Part shown: positions 53,699-62,593 of the stretch, in pieces
Layout: every line of letters starts with the position of its first letter
Position numbering within the stretch: position 1 is the first letter of the stretch
Source of the DNA: Agrobacterium salinitolerans
GTDB lineage: Bacteria > Pseudomonadota > Alphaproteobacteria > Rhizobiales > Rhizobiaceae
Assembly: GCF_002008225.1 (NCBI RefSeq)
Contig: NZ_MRDH01000039.1
Span: 124,001 to 188,000, forward strand
Direction: 5' to 3'
Length of the DNA: 64,000 nt
The notes under the pieces: generated by a model
Database searches by the model: none
The model's input: the letters and a program-made list of their open reading frames with translations, nothing else
Told to the model about the DNA's origin: nothing
Made by a program: the position numbers and the translations under genes

Positions 53699-54559
53699 TC
53701 AAAGCACTATGATCTGCCCGTCCATGGCCGCGAACGCACCGCTGAACTCGGCTTTCGCCTGTTTTTCGATATTATCCAGTTCTTCGTCGCTGCGGCTTGG
53801 GGCGTGATGGATGAAGCCGACATTTTTTGCACCTGCAAGCTTGGCGAGGCGGATCGCCTGTTGCCAGGAGGAATGGCCGTAACCACGGTATAGGCCCATT
53901 TCCTCATCGGTGAACATGGCATCATAAAGGAAAAGATCGACGTCCCTGATCAGATCGAGCACAGTTTCGTCGATGCTGCCCGGCTCATGTTCGGTATCGG
54001 TGATGATGGCGAGGGACTTTCCTTCCCAGTCCAACCGATATCCGATGGCGTTGCCTGGATGATTGAGCATTCCGGTCCTGATCGAAAGGCCGGGATGCAC
54101 ATCGAGCACGTCACCCGGCATGAAGTCCCGCGTGTCGATTTTTGCGCAGCAAATTTCCAGCGGCACGGGGAACCAAGGCGGGCTCATGAAGTCCTTGAGC
54201 ATTTCCCGGGTGGTGATGGTGCCAGCGAGGTGACCAGACCAGATGGCGACATCGTTGGAGCTGTTATAAAAGGGCTTGAAATAGGGGAAGCCGACAATGT
54301 GGTCGTAATGGCAATGCGAGAAAAACAGGTTGACGTCAGTAATGCCTTCCGCCCGCAGAGCAAGGCCGGCAGGATGCAAGCCCGAACCCGCATCGAACAA
54401 AAGAACGTGATCGCCGCATCTCACCTCAATGCAGATGGTATTCCCGCCGTATTTTCGGAAGTTTTCACCTGAAACAGGAAGCGTTCCCCGCGCACCCCAG
54501 ATCTTTACCCGAAAATTTCTATTACTTTCCCGACGTGTTGTGTCGGAATCCAACGCCAT
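53699..54559 (-). CDS. Metallo-beta-lactamase-fold hydrolase, possible cyclic-nucleotide phosphodiesterase
   Basis: A 286-residue MBL-fold metal hydrolase from ATG 54559 (TTGGGGTG upstream). The strands FRVKIWGARGTLPVSGENFR and KYGGNTICIEVRCGDHVLLF, then DAGSGLHPAG, are typical of the RNase Z/class II phosphodiesterase branch. The metal motif is SHCHYDHIVGFPYFKPF, with further ligands at LNHPGNAIGYRL, AIITDTEHEPG and FIHHAPSRSDEELDN. It lies between the adenylate cyclase gene and the cyclic-nucleotide-binding gene on the same strand. The product could hydrolyse cAMP, since class II phosphodiesterases have this fold, but many close relatives act on other substrates. No signal peptide. Gaps of 209 and 191 bases on either side hold no gene and allow separate promoters. 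Confidence 0.87.
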   Translation of the reverse strand: MALDSDTTRRESNRNFRVKIWGARGTLPVSGENFRKYGGNTICIEVRCGDHVLLFDAGSGLHPAGLALRAEGITDVNLFFSHCHYDHIVGFPYFKPFYNSSNDVAIWSGHLAGTITTREMLKDFMSPPWFPVPLEICCAKIDTRDFMPGDVLDVHPGLSIRTGMLNHPGNAIGYRLDWEGKSLAIITDTEHEPGSIDETVLDLIRDVDLFLYDAMFTDEEMGLYRGYGHSSWQQAIRLAKLAGAKNVGFIHHAPSRSDEELDNIEKQAKAEFSGAFAAMDGQIIVL

Positions 54560-54750
54560 AGCACACCCCAATAACAACGGAATCTTGCACGCTTCCTCCC
54601 ATGAAGCCCGTTGTCTCTATAGATTCTTATTATCCGCCCTCGTAGGAGCGGCTGCCTTTACCCCTTATTCAGTCAGCATTTCATTTATATTGCAATAGTA
54701 CGACATTTATTTTTCCAATATCGCCATTCACGGTAGCAAGGAATTGTTGG

Positions 54751-55206
54751 TTATGTTTTGGCGCTCGCCCGTGCTTTGGTCAGTTCGGTCGTCGTCTGGG
54801 TGAGGCGTTCCGCCAGAACGCGCATGACCTTGATTGTGATGTCGGGGAAATCTGACATGAGCTTGAAAAATTGCTCTTTTCCGATGCGCAGAGCCTCGAC
54901 ATTGGTGGAGGCGCGAACGGTTGCGGTTCTGACGCTGTCGCAGAGGATGGCGATTTCGCCGACAATGGCGTTACCGGTCATTTCAGCTACTTTCAGTGTG
55001 CCCGATGGAGAATCGACCAGAACATCCACTTTTCCGGTCAGGAGAACATAGGCCGCATCGCCGACATCTCCCTGGCGGAAGAGTATATCCCCGGCGTGAT
55101 AGGACACCCGGTCGGATGCGAATGCGAGCAGCTTGAGTTTCGACGGTTCCATTTCCGAAAAAAACGGGACCCTCTTCAACATCTGAATTTCGTCTTTAAA
55201 CAGCAT
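54751..55206 (-). CDS. Single-domain cyclic-nucleotide-binding protein
   Basis: A 151-residue protein consisting of one CRP-like cNMP-binding domain and a C-terminal helix, without a DNA-binding domain. Landmarks are LKRVPFFSEMEPSKLKLLAF, YHAGDILFRQGDVGDAAYVL and LTGKVDVLVDSPSGTL. The phosphate-binding cassette is in VGEIAILCDSVRTATVRAST (G-E-x-A-L-L and R-x-A positions are largely kept). The tail VMRVLAERLTQTTTELTKAR is a helix that could dimerise. ATG 55206 (AGGGTAAGG) is preferred over GTG 55239. It lies 43 bases after the degenerate ABC protein gene on the same strand, so the two are probably one operon and the proteins may act together. Confidence 0.88.
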   Translation of the reverse strand: MLFKDEIQMLKRVPFFSEMEPSKLKLLAFASDRVSYHAGDILFRQGDVGDAAYVLLTGKVDVLVDSPSGTLKVAEMTGNAIVGEIAILCDSVRTATVRASTNVEALRIGKEQFFKLMSDFPDITIKVMRVLAERLTQTTTELTKARASAKT

Positions 55207-55249
55207 TGCCTTACCCTGTTCTTGTTCCACCTCGGTCACATTCTTGGAT

Positions 55250-57967
55250 TTATGTCGCGACCATGTCCTTGAATGTACCGTTTTCCTCGGCGAGAGTCTC
55301 GTAACTTCCGTCAGCCGTGATCAGGCCCTGGTGAACAACGATCACCCGCTCGAACATGCGTGAAAGATGTGCATTCGAGAGAACCCACATGATCGAGGGG
55401 TTATTGTTGTTCTGTTTCAGGAGTGTGATGACCCGTTCGACAATTTCTTCCTGCTGTCGGGGGTCGAGGCCGGGGAGGGGGCGGTTGAAGACGTAATAAT
55501 CGGATTTGCGGATCAATGCGCGGGCAAGGTTGAGTTTCTGGCGTTGCAGCGGGCCAAGGCGCTTGCCGCCGGCGCCGAGGTTAAAGTCCAGCCCCACGGC
55601 CAGCACACGTTCATAGACACCCTGCTTGCGCATGACATCTGCGACAATGCGGGTGATGCGCCGCGAGGCGTCAGTATAGCGGTGACTGACCTTGCCGAAG
55701 AGAATATTGTCCAGCAGGCTGGTGGCGCTCATATATTTGGTCGGATCGTAGATTTCGATTACGTTTTTCAGGCTGTCGGGCAGGTTCTCGTGGAACATGT
55801 GCCGGACTTCGACGATCCGCTCCATGATCTCCGGTGACAGCAGGCCGAAACGCTGGCGAGGTTCTATGTAGAAAAAGCTCAACCGCAACATTGCGCGCTT
55901 TTCACTTTCATTGGCCTCGTCGAAACCCTTTCCCTGAAGTCGTTGCAGCATCTGCTGATAGACCGGAATGTCGTCTGGCGTCATGAAGGTGAGCTGTTGG
56001 AAGAAGGGGTGGTCTCCCGGCAGGTCGGCGAAGATTTCCACGATGTTCTCGGCAATCGTGTAGCCCATTTCGAACAGGGTTTTGACGAGGCCGGTTTCGC
56101 GCATCAGCGAACGGAAATAGTCGCTCTCGATGACGGTTCTGATTGTCTGGGAGGAGTCCCGCATGGTGCCGAACAGCAGGTTTTCGCCGACCGTCGCCTC
56201 GCTGTTATAGCTCTCCAGTTCAAAAGGTGCGATGAGACCGCTCAGATTTTCCTTTTCCAGCTCGGTGCGCAGGACATGCCTGAGTTCCACCATGCGGGCG
56301 GCAAGATGCAGGTCGGTCAAAGGATCGATAGACGAACGCAGCGCAAATTCGAGAATATCCTGCGACAGTTCCACGCTGTCGAGGACGGCCAGAATGGCCT
56401 GGATGAGATTCTCCGGCTTGCCATCACCTGCAGGACTTGAGGCGTAGTCGATCCATTCGCTGTTGATATCGATCAGCAGATTGCCCGCCATCCTGGCTTC
56501 ACGGATTTCCCACTTGCGGTGTTCCAACGCGGCGCCCTCATAGTTCTTGTCCGCAAGGGGGGCGTGTTTGAGGCCGTAAAGCAGATTGTCCTTCAGGCTG
56601 GCGTGGAAGAAATAGCTGTCCGAGGAGACATAGGAAATGCGTCTTCCGGTCAGCGATTCCGGCAGTTCCAATATATCGACGTCGTTGATGCTGATCTTGC
56701 CCGAGGTCGGCCAGAGCGTGCGGCCGATTGCATCCGCCAGCGCTTCGGCGCCTGAGCCGCCGACGATGGCGATAACCTCGCCCGGCTCGACCTTCAGCGA
56801 TGCCTGTTCCAGAAGCCGGCTGCCGCTATCGTCCTCGAGCGTCAGATTGGCGACGACGATCGGGGCGGTGATCGCCGCGACTGCGCCGGGAGACAGTTTC
56901 TGCACCTTTTCGTCGATCATGTTCGGGGCGTCGAATTGCTCGAAGACCTGCTCGTATTTCACCTGCACGTCCTGACGCGCCTGATCCCAGTCAATCAGTT
57001 CTTTCAGGGGCCCTGGCAATTCCTTGTAGGCATTGATGACGGCGACCAGCTGCCCGACATCAAGGCTGCCTTTGAGGGTCAGATAACCGCCAAGCGCATA
57101 AAAGAAGAAGGGCGTGAGCTGGGCGAGGAAGTTGTTGATGAATTTGACCAGGAACTTCCACTGGTAGAGATCGTAACGGATCTTGAAAATGTCGCCGAGC
57201 CGGTGTGAGGCATCCGCACGCTCGTAATTTGACGTGTCATAGGCATGGATCGTGCCGATGCCATCGACCATTTCGCCGATGCGTCCGGCCAGCTGGCGCG
57301 CACTCAGCTGTCGCTGGCGGCCGAGTTCGATGAGGCGGCGGCGCATTTTGGGAATGATACCCACCTGGATCGCCGCCATGAAAGCCGCGATCAGGCCCAG
57401 CCAGAAATTCTGCACGAGAATGAAGAAGAGCGCAGAGAGCGCCTGGCCGCCGAGAAGGGCCGGCTGCACGAAGGCGTCGCCGGTAAAGCCGCCGAGCGGC
57501 TCCACCTCGTCCTTCACCATGCTGGAGATTTCAGCGCCCTTGACCCGCTTGAAATGCGAGGGCGGGAAACGCAAAATCTTGTCTATGAGCTCGAAGCGGA
57601 TACGTCGCAGAAGCCGTTCGCCAAGGCGGCCCTTATATGTGTTGATGTAATATTTGAAGAGCCCGTTGACGATAACAAGCGCAAGAAACGTCAGGCTTAG
57701 CGCCATCAGCATCGACATGCGGTCGAGTTCGAGCCCGGGGAATAATGTCACAGTGCCCCAATAGGGAATATCGACCGTGAGATGCATGAAAAGTTGCGTC
57801 GCATTCGCCCCTTCGAAACCATCCCCCTGAATTGGGCCGTTGACGATTTGCTTGGGCAGATCGAAGGCGAGGAAATAGGGAATCATCGACAGAGCCACGA
57901 CCAGCAGAATGAAAAGCTGCTGCCGCCTCGTGTGCGACCAGATATAACGCGTAAGGCTTTGTTCCAT
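55250..57967 (-). CDS. ABC exporter-like protein with degenerate, enlarged nucleotide-binding domain
   Basis: A 905-residue protein. The first 330 residues are a six-span ABC exporter membrane domain (RFPPSHFKRVKGAEISSMVK, VDGIGTIHAYDTSNYERADA). The ATPase-like part begins near 370 but its motifs are broken. The P-loop position reads VGGSGAEAL (403-410), with no GK[ST]. The Q-loop Gln is replaced in ISYVSSDSYFFHASL. The signature LSGGQ is LGPLQRQKLNLARAL (804-818). Walker B is YYVFNRPLPGLD, with Asn-Arg for Asp-Glu. Only the H-loop His (SNAHLSR) and the D-loop are kept. About 290 extra residues (465-750) separate the halves. The element DNLLYG/ENLLFG/DNILFG occurs three times, at about 460-465, 595-600 and 753-758. 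ATP hydrolysis is unlikely. A cNMP-binding protein gene follows, and a hydrolase gene is divergent. Confidence 0.9.
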   Translation of the reverse strand: MEQSLTRYIWSHTRRQQLFILLVVALSMIPYFLAFDLPKQIVNGPIQGDGFEGANATQLFMHLTVDIPYWGTVTLFPGLELDRMSMLMALSLTFLALVIVNGLFKYYINTYKGRLGERLLRRIRFELIDKILRFPPSHFKRVKGAEISSMVKDEVEPLGGFTGDAFVQPALLGGQALSALFFILVQNFWLGLIAAFMAAIQVGIIPKMRRRLIELGRQRQLSARQLAGRIGEMVDGIGTIHAYDTSNYERADASHRLGDIFKIRYDLYQWKFLVKFINNFLAQLTPFFFYALGGYLTLKGSLDVGQLVAVINAYKELPGPLKELIDWDQARQDVQVKYEQVFEQFDAPNMIDEKVQKLSPGAVAAITAPIVVANLTLEDDSGSRLLEQASLKVEPGEVIAIVGGSGAEALADAIGRTLWPTSGKISINDVDILELPESLTGRRISYVSSDSYFFHASLKDNLLYGLKHAPLADKNYEGAALEHRKWEIREARMAGNLLIDINSEWIDYASSPAGDGKPENLIQAILAVLDSVELSQDILEFALRSSIDPLTDLHLAARMVELRHVLRTELEKENLSGLIAPFELESYNSEATVGENLLFGTMRDSSQTIRTVIESDYFRSLMRETGLVKTLFEMGYTIAENIVEIFADLPGDHPFFQQLTFMTPDDIPVYQQMLQRLQGKGFDEANESEKRAMLRLSFFYIEPRQRFGLLSPEIMERIVEVRHMFHENLPDSLKNVIEIYDPTKYMSATSLLDNILFGKVSHRYTDASRRITRIVADVMRKQGVYERVLAVGLDFNLGAGGKRLGPLQRQKLNLARALIRKSDYYVFNRPLPGLDPRQQEEIVERVITLLKQNNNNPSIMWVLSNAHLSRMFERVIVVHQGLITADGSYETLAEENGTFKDMVAT

Positions 57968-58272
57968 ATAAAACTTCTATGACCTGTCGGGCGTGGCCCG
58001 GGGTGTTGGTTTGCGCGGTGTCTAGACGATCCTGCGGCTGGGTGGCGCAACCTCCTCCTGCAAATAGGTATGGGACTCGCTATTTATCAGTATATTCAAG
58101 CGGTTTCGAGCGAAATAGCGGCCCCGTCGCGACCAGCCCGCCATCCCGGCGTTCGGTTTTACAACGGGTGGGCGGCAATGGATATAAATGCGACTATATT
58201 TTTAGACTTCTCTAATGTTGTTGTTTTTATTGTAGATCAGGCGGTAAGACGTTTCGATATAAGGATCCCGTA
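57968..58272. promoter_or_regulatory. Divergent intergenic region between ABC-like and tandem hydrolase genes
   Basis: 305 bases without a gene. The half next to the hydrolase gene (about 58180-58250) is AT-rich (for example TATATTTTTAGACTTC), as expected for a promoter, and AAGGAT six bases before ATG 58273 is its ribosome site. I found no clear operator, terminator or RNA gene. Confidence 0.4.
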
Positions 58273-60117
58273 ATGGTTGAGCCAGACACTGGCGCAATGA
58301 TGGCAAGGTCGATGGCGATAGATATTTCAGAGCGTACAGCAAGCGATCCGTCTCTTGATGCATTGTCGCTTTCCGGCATTGCCTCGAATGGGGCGGTTGC
58401 GCATCCGGTCTCTTTTGATGGGCTTACAGGGATTTTCCATCCGGCGCGCAAGGACGTCAGACAGCGCCATGCCGTTCTTTTCGTCAGCCCGTGGGGCATG
58501 GAGGAGCTGTGCAGCCGCAAGTTTCAACGGCTGCTGGCGGAGCGGTTGGCCGCTTGCGGTGTCGCCAGCCTGCGATTCGATTATTTGGGCGCGGGCGACG
58601 CTTTCGATCCTGATGATGCGGGCCGTGCAGCGGACTGGATTTCCGACGCGCGCGCGGCGCTCAACTGTCTGAAGCGTCTTTCCGGCTGCGCCGAAGTGGT
58701 CGTTGTCGCTCAGGGCCTCGGCTGCCTTATCGCTGCGCAGGCGTTTGCCGATGTCCCCGTTGTGAGTTCCATGGCGCTTCTGGCGCCGGTCGTTTCCGGC
58801 CGCGCCTATCTGCGTGAGTTGGCGATGTGGTCCTCCATGATCGATGACGGCCTCGGTCTTCTGCCTACGCAACGCATGGCGGAGGCGGGATCGATTGCCG
58901 GCATGGCCATGCCCGCCGGTGTTGCGGATGCGATCAGGAAGGCCAATCTTTCAAATCTGACCGCTGCTCCGGCGCGCACCATTCTGGTGCTCTCCCGGCC
59001 AGGCCGCGTAACGGATGCCGATTTCGCCAGGCATCTCGTTGCGATTGGCGGTTCGGTGGAGGAGGCGGAGTTTTCAGGTTACGACGATCTCGTCTCCAGC
59101 CCCACGCTCTCGAAAATATCCGACGATGTGGTCAACCGGCTCGTCGTTTGGATCCTCTCCCAGACCCATGCCGAGAGTGCGGTGACCCCCGAGGAGGATT
59201 TCACCGTCAATGCTCCGCAGCGTGGGCGCGGTTTTATCGAGCAGCCGGTGCAATTTGGAGAAGGCGGGCGGCTTTTCGGTGTTTTTTGCGGGCCGGATGG
59301 TCGGGAGGTGGTTTCTTCGGTTCTTCTGCTTGGCGCCGCTTATGACCGGCATGCGGGCTGGGGCAGGCTTTCGGTGCAGATGGCCCGTGCATTGGCGCGC
59401 GAGGGGGTGGCATCTCTTCGCTTCGACGCCGCCAATATTGCCGACAGCCCTCCGGTCAAAAACGTGCCCGAGCAGGTTCTTTACGATACCGCGCAAAATG
59501 ACGACGTGGCCGCCGCACTCGATTTTCTCGGCAAGCGTGGTAAGGGACCTTTCATTGCGGCGGGCCGGTGCAGCGGCGCTTATCTCGCCTTCAACAGCGC
59601 AATCGCCGATGAGCGGATCGGCGCCGTGGTCGCGGTCAATCCGGTTGTCTTCCATTGGCGCAAAGGCCGCTCGGTGGATGAGGCTCTGCATAAACGCCCG
59701 CGTTCCTTCGGGGAATACAGCCAGCGCTTTCGACAGGGTGCCACATTCAGGCGTCTCATCAGCGGTGATGTCGATGTGGCAAGTGCGGGGCTGAATATCG
59801 TCAAGGCGACGTTCAAGAGGCTTTCGACAAAAACGGCGAGGCTGTTCCGCAGGGGCAGCGAGGAAGGGCGTGCCGTCTATGGCGCATTCGACAAATTGAA
59901 AGCGAATGATACCGCCGTTCATCTGCTCTACAGCGACAACGACGATGGTCTGGAGCACTTCCAATATTACTTCGACGCCAATGGCGAAGGACTGGCGGCC
60001 TATAAGAACGTGTCGCTGACCATTATTCCCGATGCCGATCACAATCTTTCAACGCCGGAAGCAAGACAAGTCTATATCGACGCGGTGAAGCGGCTGGCTC
60101 TCGAGCATTTGCAGTAA
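58273..60117 (+). CDS. Tandem alpha/beta-hydrolase protein with altered nucleophile elbows
   Basis: A 614-residue protein of two alpha/beta-hydrolase domains. Domain 1 (about 45-300) has TGIFHPARK, HAVLFVSPWGMEELCSRKFQ and VASLRFDYLGAGDA, and resembles exosortase-associated hydrolases; its nucleophile elbow is AQGLG (146-150), with Gly148 where Ser is expected. Domain 2 (about 325-614) has GRLFGVFCGPDGREV, VASLRFDAANIADSPP and the elbow GRCSG (431-435), with Cys433 at the nucleophile place, as in dienelactone hydrolases. A late PDADHNLSTPEA supplies Asp/His. So domain 1 is probably inactive and domain 2 may be a thiol hydrolase or acyltransferase. No signal peptide. It is divergent from the ABC-like gene and converges on the GH2 gene 19 bases away. 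Substrate unknown; a role in acyl or aminoacyl transfer onto a glycan is possible. Confidence 0.85.
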   Translation: MVEPDTGAMMARSMAIDISERTASDPSLDALSLSGIASNGAVAHPVSFDGLTGIFHPARKDVRQRHAVLFVSPWGMEELCSRKFQRLLAERLAACGVASLRFDYLGAGDAFDPDDAGRAADWISDARAALNCLKRLSGCAEVVVVAQGLGCLIAAQAFADVPVVSSMALLAPVVSGRAYLRELAMWSSMIDDGLGLLPTQRMAEAGSIAGMAMPAGVADAIRKANLSNLTAAPARTILVLSRPGRVTDADFARHLVAIGGSVEEAEFSGYDDLVSSPTLSKISDDVVNRLVVWILSQTHAESAVTPEEDFTVNAPQRGRGFIEQPVQFGEGGRLFGVFCGPDGREVVSSVLLLGAAYDRHAGWGRLSVQMARALAREGVASLRFDAANIADSPPVKNVPEQVLYDTAQNDDVAAALDFLGKRGKGPFIAAGRCSGAYLAFNSAIADERIGAVVAVNPVVFHWRKGRSVDEALHKRPRSFGEYSQRFRQGATFRRLISGDVDVASAGLNIVKATFKRLSTKTARLFRRGSEEGRAVYGAFDKLKANDTAVHLLYSDNDDGLEHFQYYFDANGEGLAAYKNVSLTIIPDADHNLSTPEARQVYIDAVKRLALEHLQ

Positions 60118-60136
60118 AATGCCTGGCCGTCATCCC

Positions 60137-62593
60137 CTAGAAGGAAAATCGCCGGCTGGAACCCAGTGAGACGACCTCTCCGGAAGGAGGAGCTTCCGTC
60201 GCCGGGGTCTCCGGCAGGAGGCTGATTTTTCTGGTTTCGCCGGGGCCGAGGTGGAACCAGTTTTCCGAGGCGTAATAACCCTGCACTTCGACATGGACGG
60301 ATTGCGCCAGTCGGTCCGTGCCGATTTCAAGAGACCAGTTGCCGCTCGTTTCACTGATCGCGACCTGAAGGTTTGCGGCGTGCAGCGCCTTTTTACGGCC
60401 GAGAGGGAAATGGAATGCGTCGGCGATCACATGTCCTGTCGCAACGTCGCGAAGCCGGGCGACGGTAACGTCATGGGATGGAGGGCCGAAACGATAGGCA
60501 TAGGTCGTGTCGAAAAAGGCGCCGAACAAATCTGTTGCGGCAATGGTCTGGCTCTGTCGGGGTAAAAGCGTGAGCGGTCGTTTGGCGTGGACGACGGGTT
60601 GGACACCTTCGCGCAGGCAGGTCAGTTCCAGCATGGCTTCGAGGCCGCCGCCGGTCTCGTTGATGAGGTGTATATCCAGCCCGTTCGTGCCCTCATCGGA
60701 AAAAGTAACCTGAATGGGGCGGAACGCCCTTTTCAACGCGTGCCAGACAGATTTGGGCCGGCCGGTGGCATCGATGACACCCCAGCCTGCGCCGGGAACG
60801 AGATCTTGCAGGGTCCAGACCAGAGCGCCCTGACAGGAGGAGCCGCTGCGCCGCCATTCGGCGAAAGTCGCCTCCATGACCTCGGCTGTGGCGGCACGGG
60901 ACATGTCGAGATAAAGGCCGCCGTCTTCGCGACGCAGAACATCCGGTTCGACGCCGTAGAGCAGGTTCAGATAATGGCCGCGAACATCCTCGAAGTCCCA
61001 GGATGCCCCACGATCCCGCGGTGCGCACGCCTTCCATCGCGGATCGTGCACGGCCACGCCGGGTAGATATTTGTCCAGTGTTTCCTGTTCGGGAATATTG
61101 GCGAAGGCGAGGCATTCGGCGGCGAAGCGCAGATCGGCGCGGCGCGCATCTTCCAGCGGGCGGCAATAGGCGCCCACGCCGTAATAGTGGCCGACCCCGG
61201 CGTTGGGAAAGAAGGGCAATGCACCGCCGGAGGGGGAATTGGCGACATAGGCTGCATCCGGCCGTTTCTCGGCAAGGAGTTCCGGCAGAACCTCCTCGGT
61301 GAGCGTTCCCTTCCATATCTGTTCCGGCAGACCGAGCATCGCGCCCTGCTGGTACATTTCACTGCCGCCACAAAAGACGGTGAGCGATGGAGAAAGCGCG
61401 GTGGCTTCGAGGAACTGCGAGATTTCCGTGACGATATGCTGGCGCAGGCTCTCGTCCTTTGCCGGGTAATCGAAATTGGCGAGCATGGCGTCCTGCCAGA
61501 CCATAATGCCCAATTCGTCGCAAAGCGCGAAAAAATCCGGCGTCTCATAAGCCATGGTGCCGCCGATGCGGATCATGTTCATGCCGGCTTCCGCGGCTTT
61601 TTTCAGCCAGGGCTCGTAGTCCGGCCGTGTTCCCGGCAGGCGCACGATATCGGCCGTCGTCCAGACCGCACCGCGGCTGAAGACCGGCTGACCGTTCACC
61701 TTGAGGCCGAAACCGTTACCGTCTTCGCCATGATCGATCTCGACCCGCCGGAAGCCGGTACGCCCCAGCCTATGTTGTTCGCCGTCCAGTTCCAAAAGCG
61801 TGTCGTGCAGCGCAGGCCTGCCATGGGTGTGCGGCCACCATGTTTCGACATCGGGTATGTGGAGCTCGCCGGAAAACTTGCCGTTCTCATCCTTGGAAAG
61901 ATCGGCGCTATAACCCGCGCAGCCAAGCCGTGCCGATTGTATGGGCCGCTTGGTTTCCAGTGCGATGGCGACCGTTCCCGTTCCTGCTTCGTCCAGCGAA
62001 GATCGGAGCGTGCAAAGTACAGCTTCCTGTCTGATCAGACTGATGGGCCGCCATGGGCCGGCGGCGTGGATTTCCGGGCACCAGCCGGGCATGTAACCGA
62101 GTGCGGTGGTGCGGATCAGACGCAAACCATGGGTATTCATCATCTGCGGCCGCCAGCGGGCGCGGGGGCCGGTTTTTTCAAGTCTCGGCGCAAGCGCCCG
62201 GAAGCAGATGCAAAGCTCGTCCGCGCCCGTGAGTTCGACCGGCACTTCCAGCCTTTCGAACATGCTCTGGCTCGCGGCGATCAACTCGCCATTGAAGAAG
62301 ATTTCAGCAATGGTGGAGAGACCATCGAAGCGCAGGGCGGCACGCTCCCGGGCATCGGAAATCATTGTCAGCCGGTACCAGGCATCCCTGTCATTGAGGG
62401 GGCGCGGAGCGAGACGGTCGAATTTTCCGGCCGCCTCCAGAGCCTGCGCCACGGTGCCGGGAACGGAAACGTGAAGGCTTTCGAGCGATGCGGGAATATC
62501 GGCCGGCGTCTCATAGGCATCGGCCGGTGTCAGCGTCAGCGTCCAGCCTTCACTCAGCGATTCCTCGCTTTCGCCGGGAAGATAAGTCCTCAC
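60137..62593 (-). CDS. GH2-family glycosidase (beta-mannosidase-like), apparently cytoplasmic
   Basis: An 818-residue glycoside hydrolase of the GH2 group. The N-terminal sandwich has VSVPGTVAQALEAAGKFDRL and DAWYRLTMISDARERAALRF. Immunoglobulin-like domains follow, then the catalytic barrel with MNMIRIGGTMAYETPDFFAL, CDELGIMVWQDAMLANFDYP and the acid/base Glu at about E412 in SPSLTVFCGGSEMYQQ. The probable nucleophile is about E493 in RFAAECLAFANIPEQ, which aligns with the SEFG position of mannosidases. No signal peptide is visible, unusual for this class unless it acts on an internal substrate. Its ATG overlaps the stop of the DUF1839 gene by four bases, so it belongs to the amino acid:[carrier protein] ligase operon. 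Sugar specificity is not certain. Confidence 0.88.
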   Translation of the reverse strand: MRTYLPGESEESLSEGWTLTLTPADAYETPADIPASLESLHVSVPGTVAQALEAAGKFDRLAPRPLNDRDAWYRLTMISDARERAALRFDGLSTIAEIFFNGELIAASQSMFERLEVPVELTGADELCICFRALAPRLEKTGPRARWRPQMMNTHGLRLIRTTALGYMPGWCPEIHAAGPWRPISLIRQEAVLCTLRSSLDEAGTGTVAIALETKRPIQSARLGCAGYSADLSKDENGKFSGELHIPDVETWWPHTHGRPALHDTLLELDGEQHRLGRTGFRRVEIDHGEDGNGFGLKVNGQPVFSRGAVWTTADIVRLPGTRPDYEPWLKKAAEAGMNMIRIGGTMAYETPDFFALCDELGIMVWQDAMLANFDYPAKDESLRQHIVTEISQFLEATALSPSLTVFCGGSEMYQQGAMLGLPEQIWKGTLTEEVLPELLAEKRPDAAYVANSPSGGALPFFPNAGVGHYYGVGAYCRPLEDARRADLRFAAECLAFANIPEQETLDKYLPGVAVHDPRWKACAPRDRGASWDFEDVRGHYLNLLYGVEPDVLRREDGGLYLDMSRAATAEVMEATFAEWRRSGSSCQGALVWTLQDLVPGAGWGVIDATGRPKSVWHALKRAFRPIQVTFSDEGTNGLDIHLINETGGGLEAMLELTCLREGVQPVVHAKRPLTLLPRQSQTIAATDLFGAFFDTTYAYRFGPPSHDVTVARLRDVATGHVIADAFHFPLGRKKALHAANLQVAISETSGNWSLEIGTDRLAQSVHVEVQGYYASENWFHLGPGETRKISLLPETPATEAPPSGEVVSLGSSRRFSF

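Noticed and set aside
54429-54698. An 89-codon plus-strand frame near the start of the MBL gene
   Set aside because: It begins inside the MBL coding region on the opposite strand and has no ribosome site or similarity.
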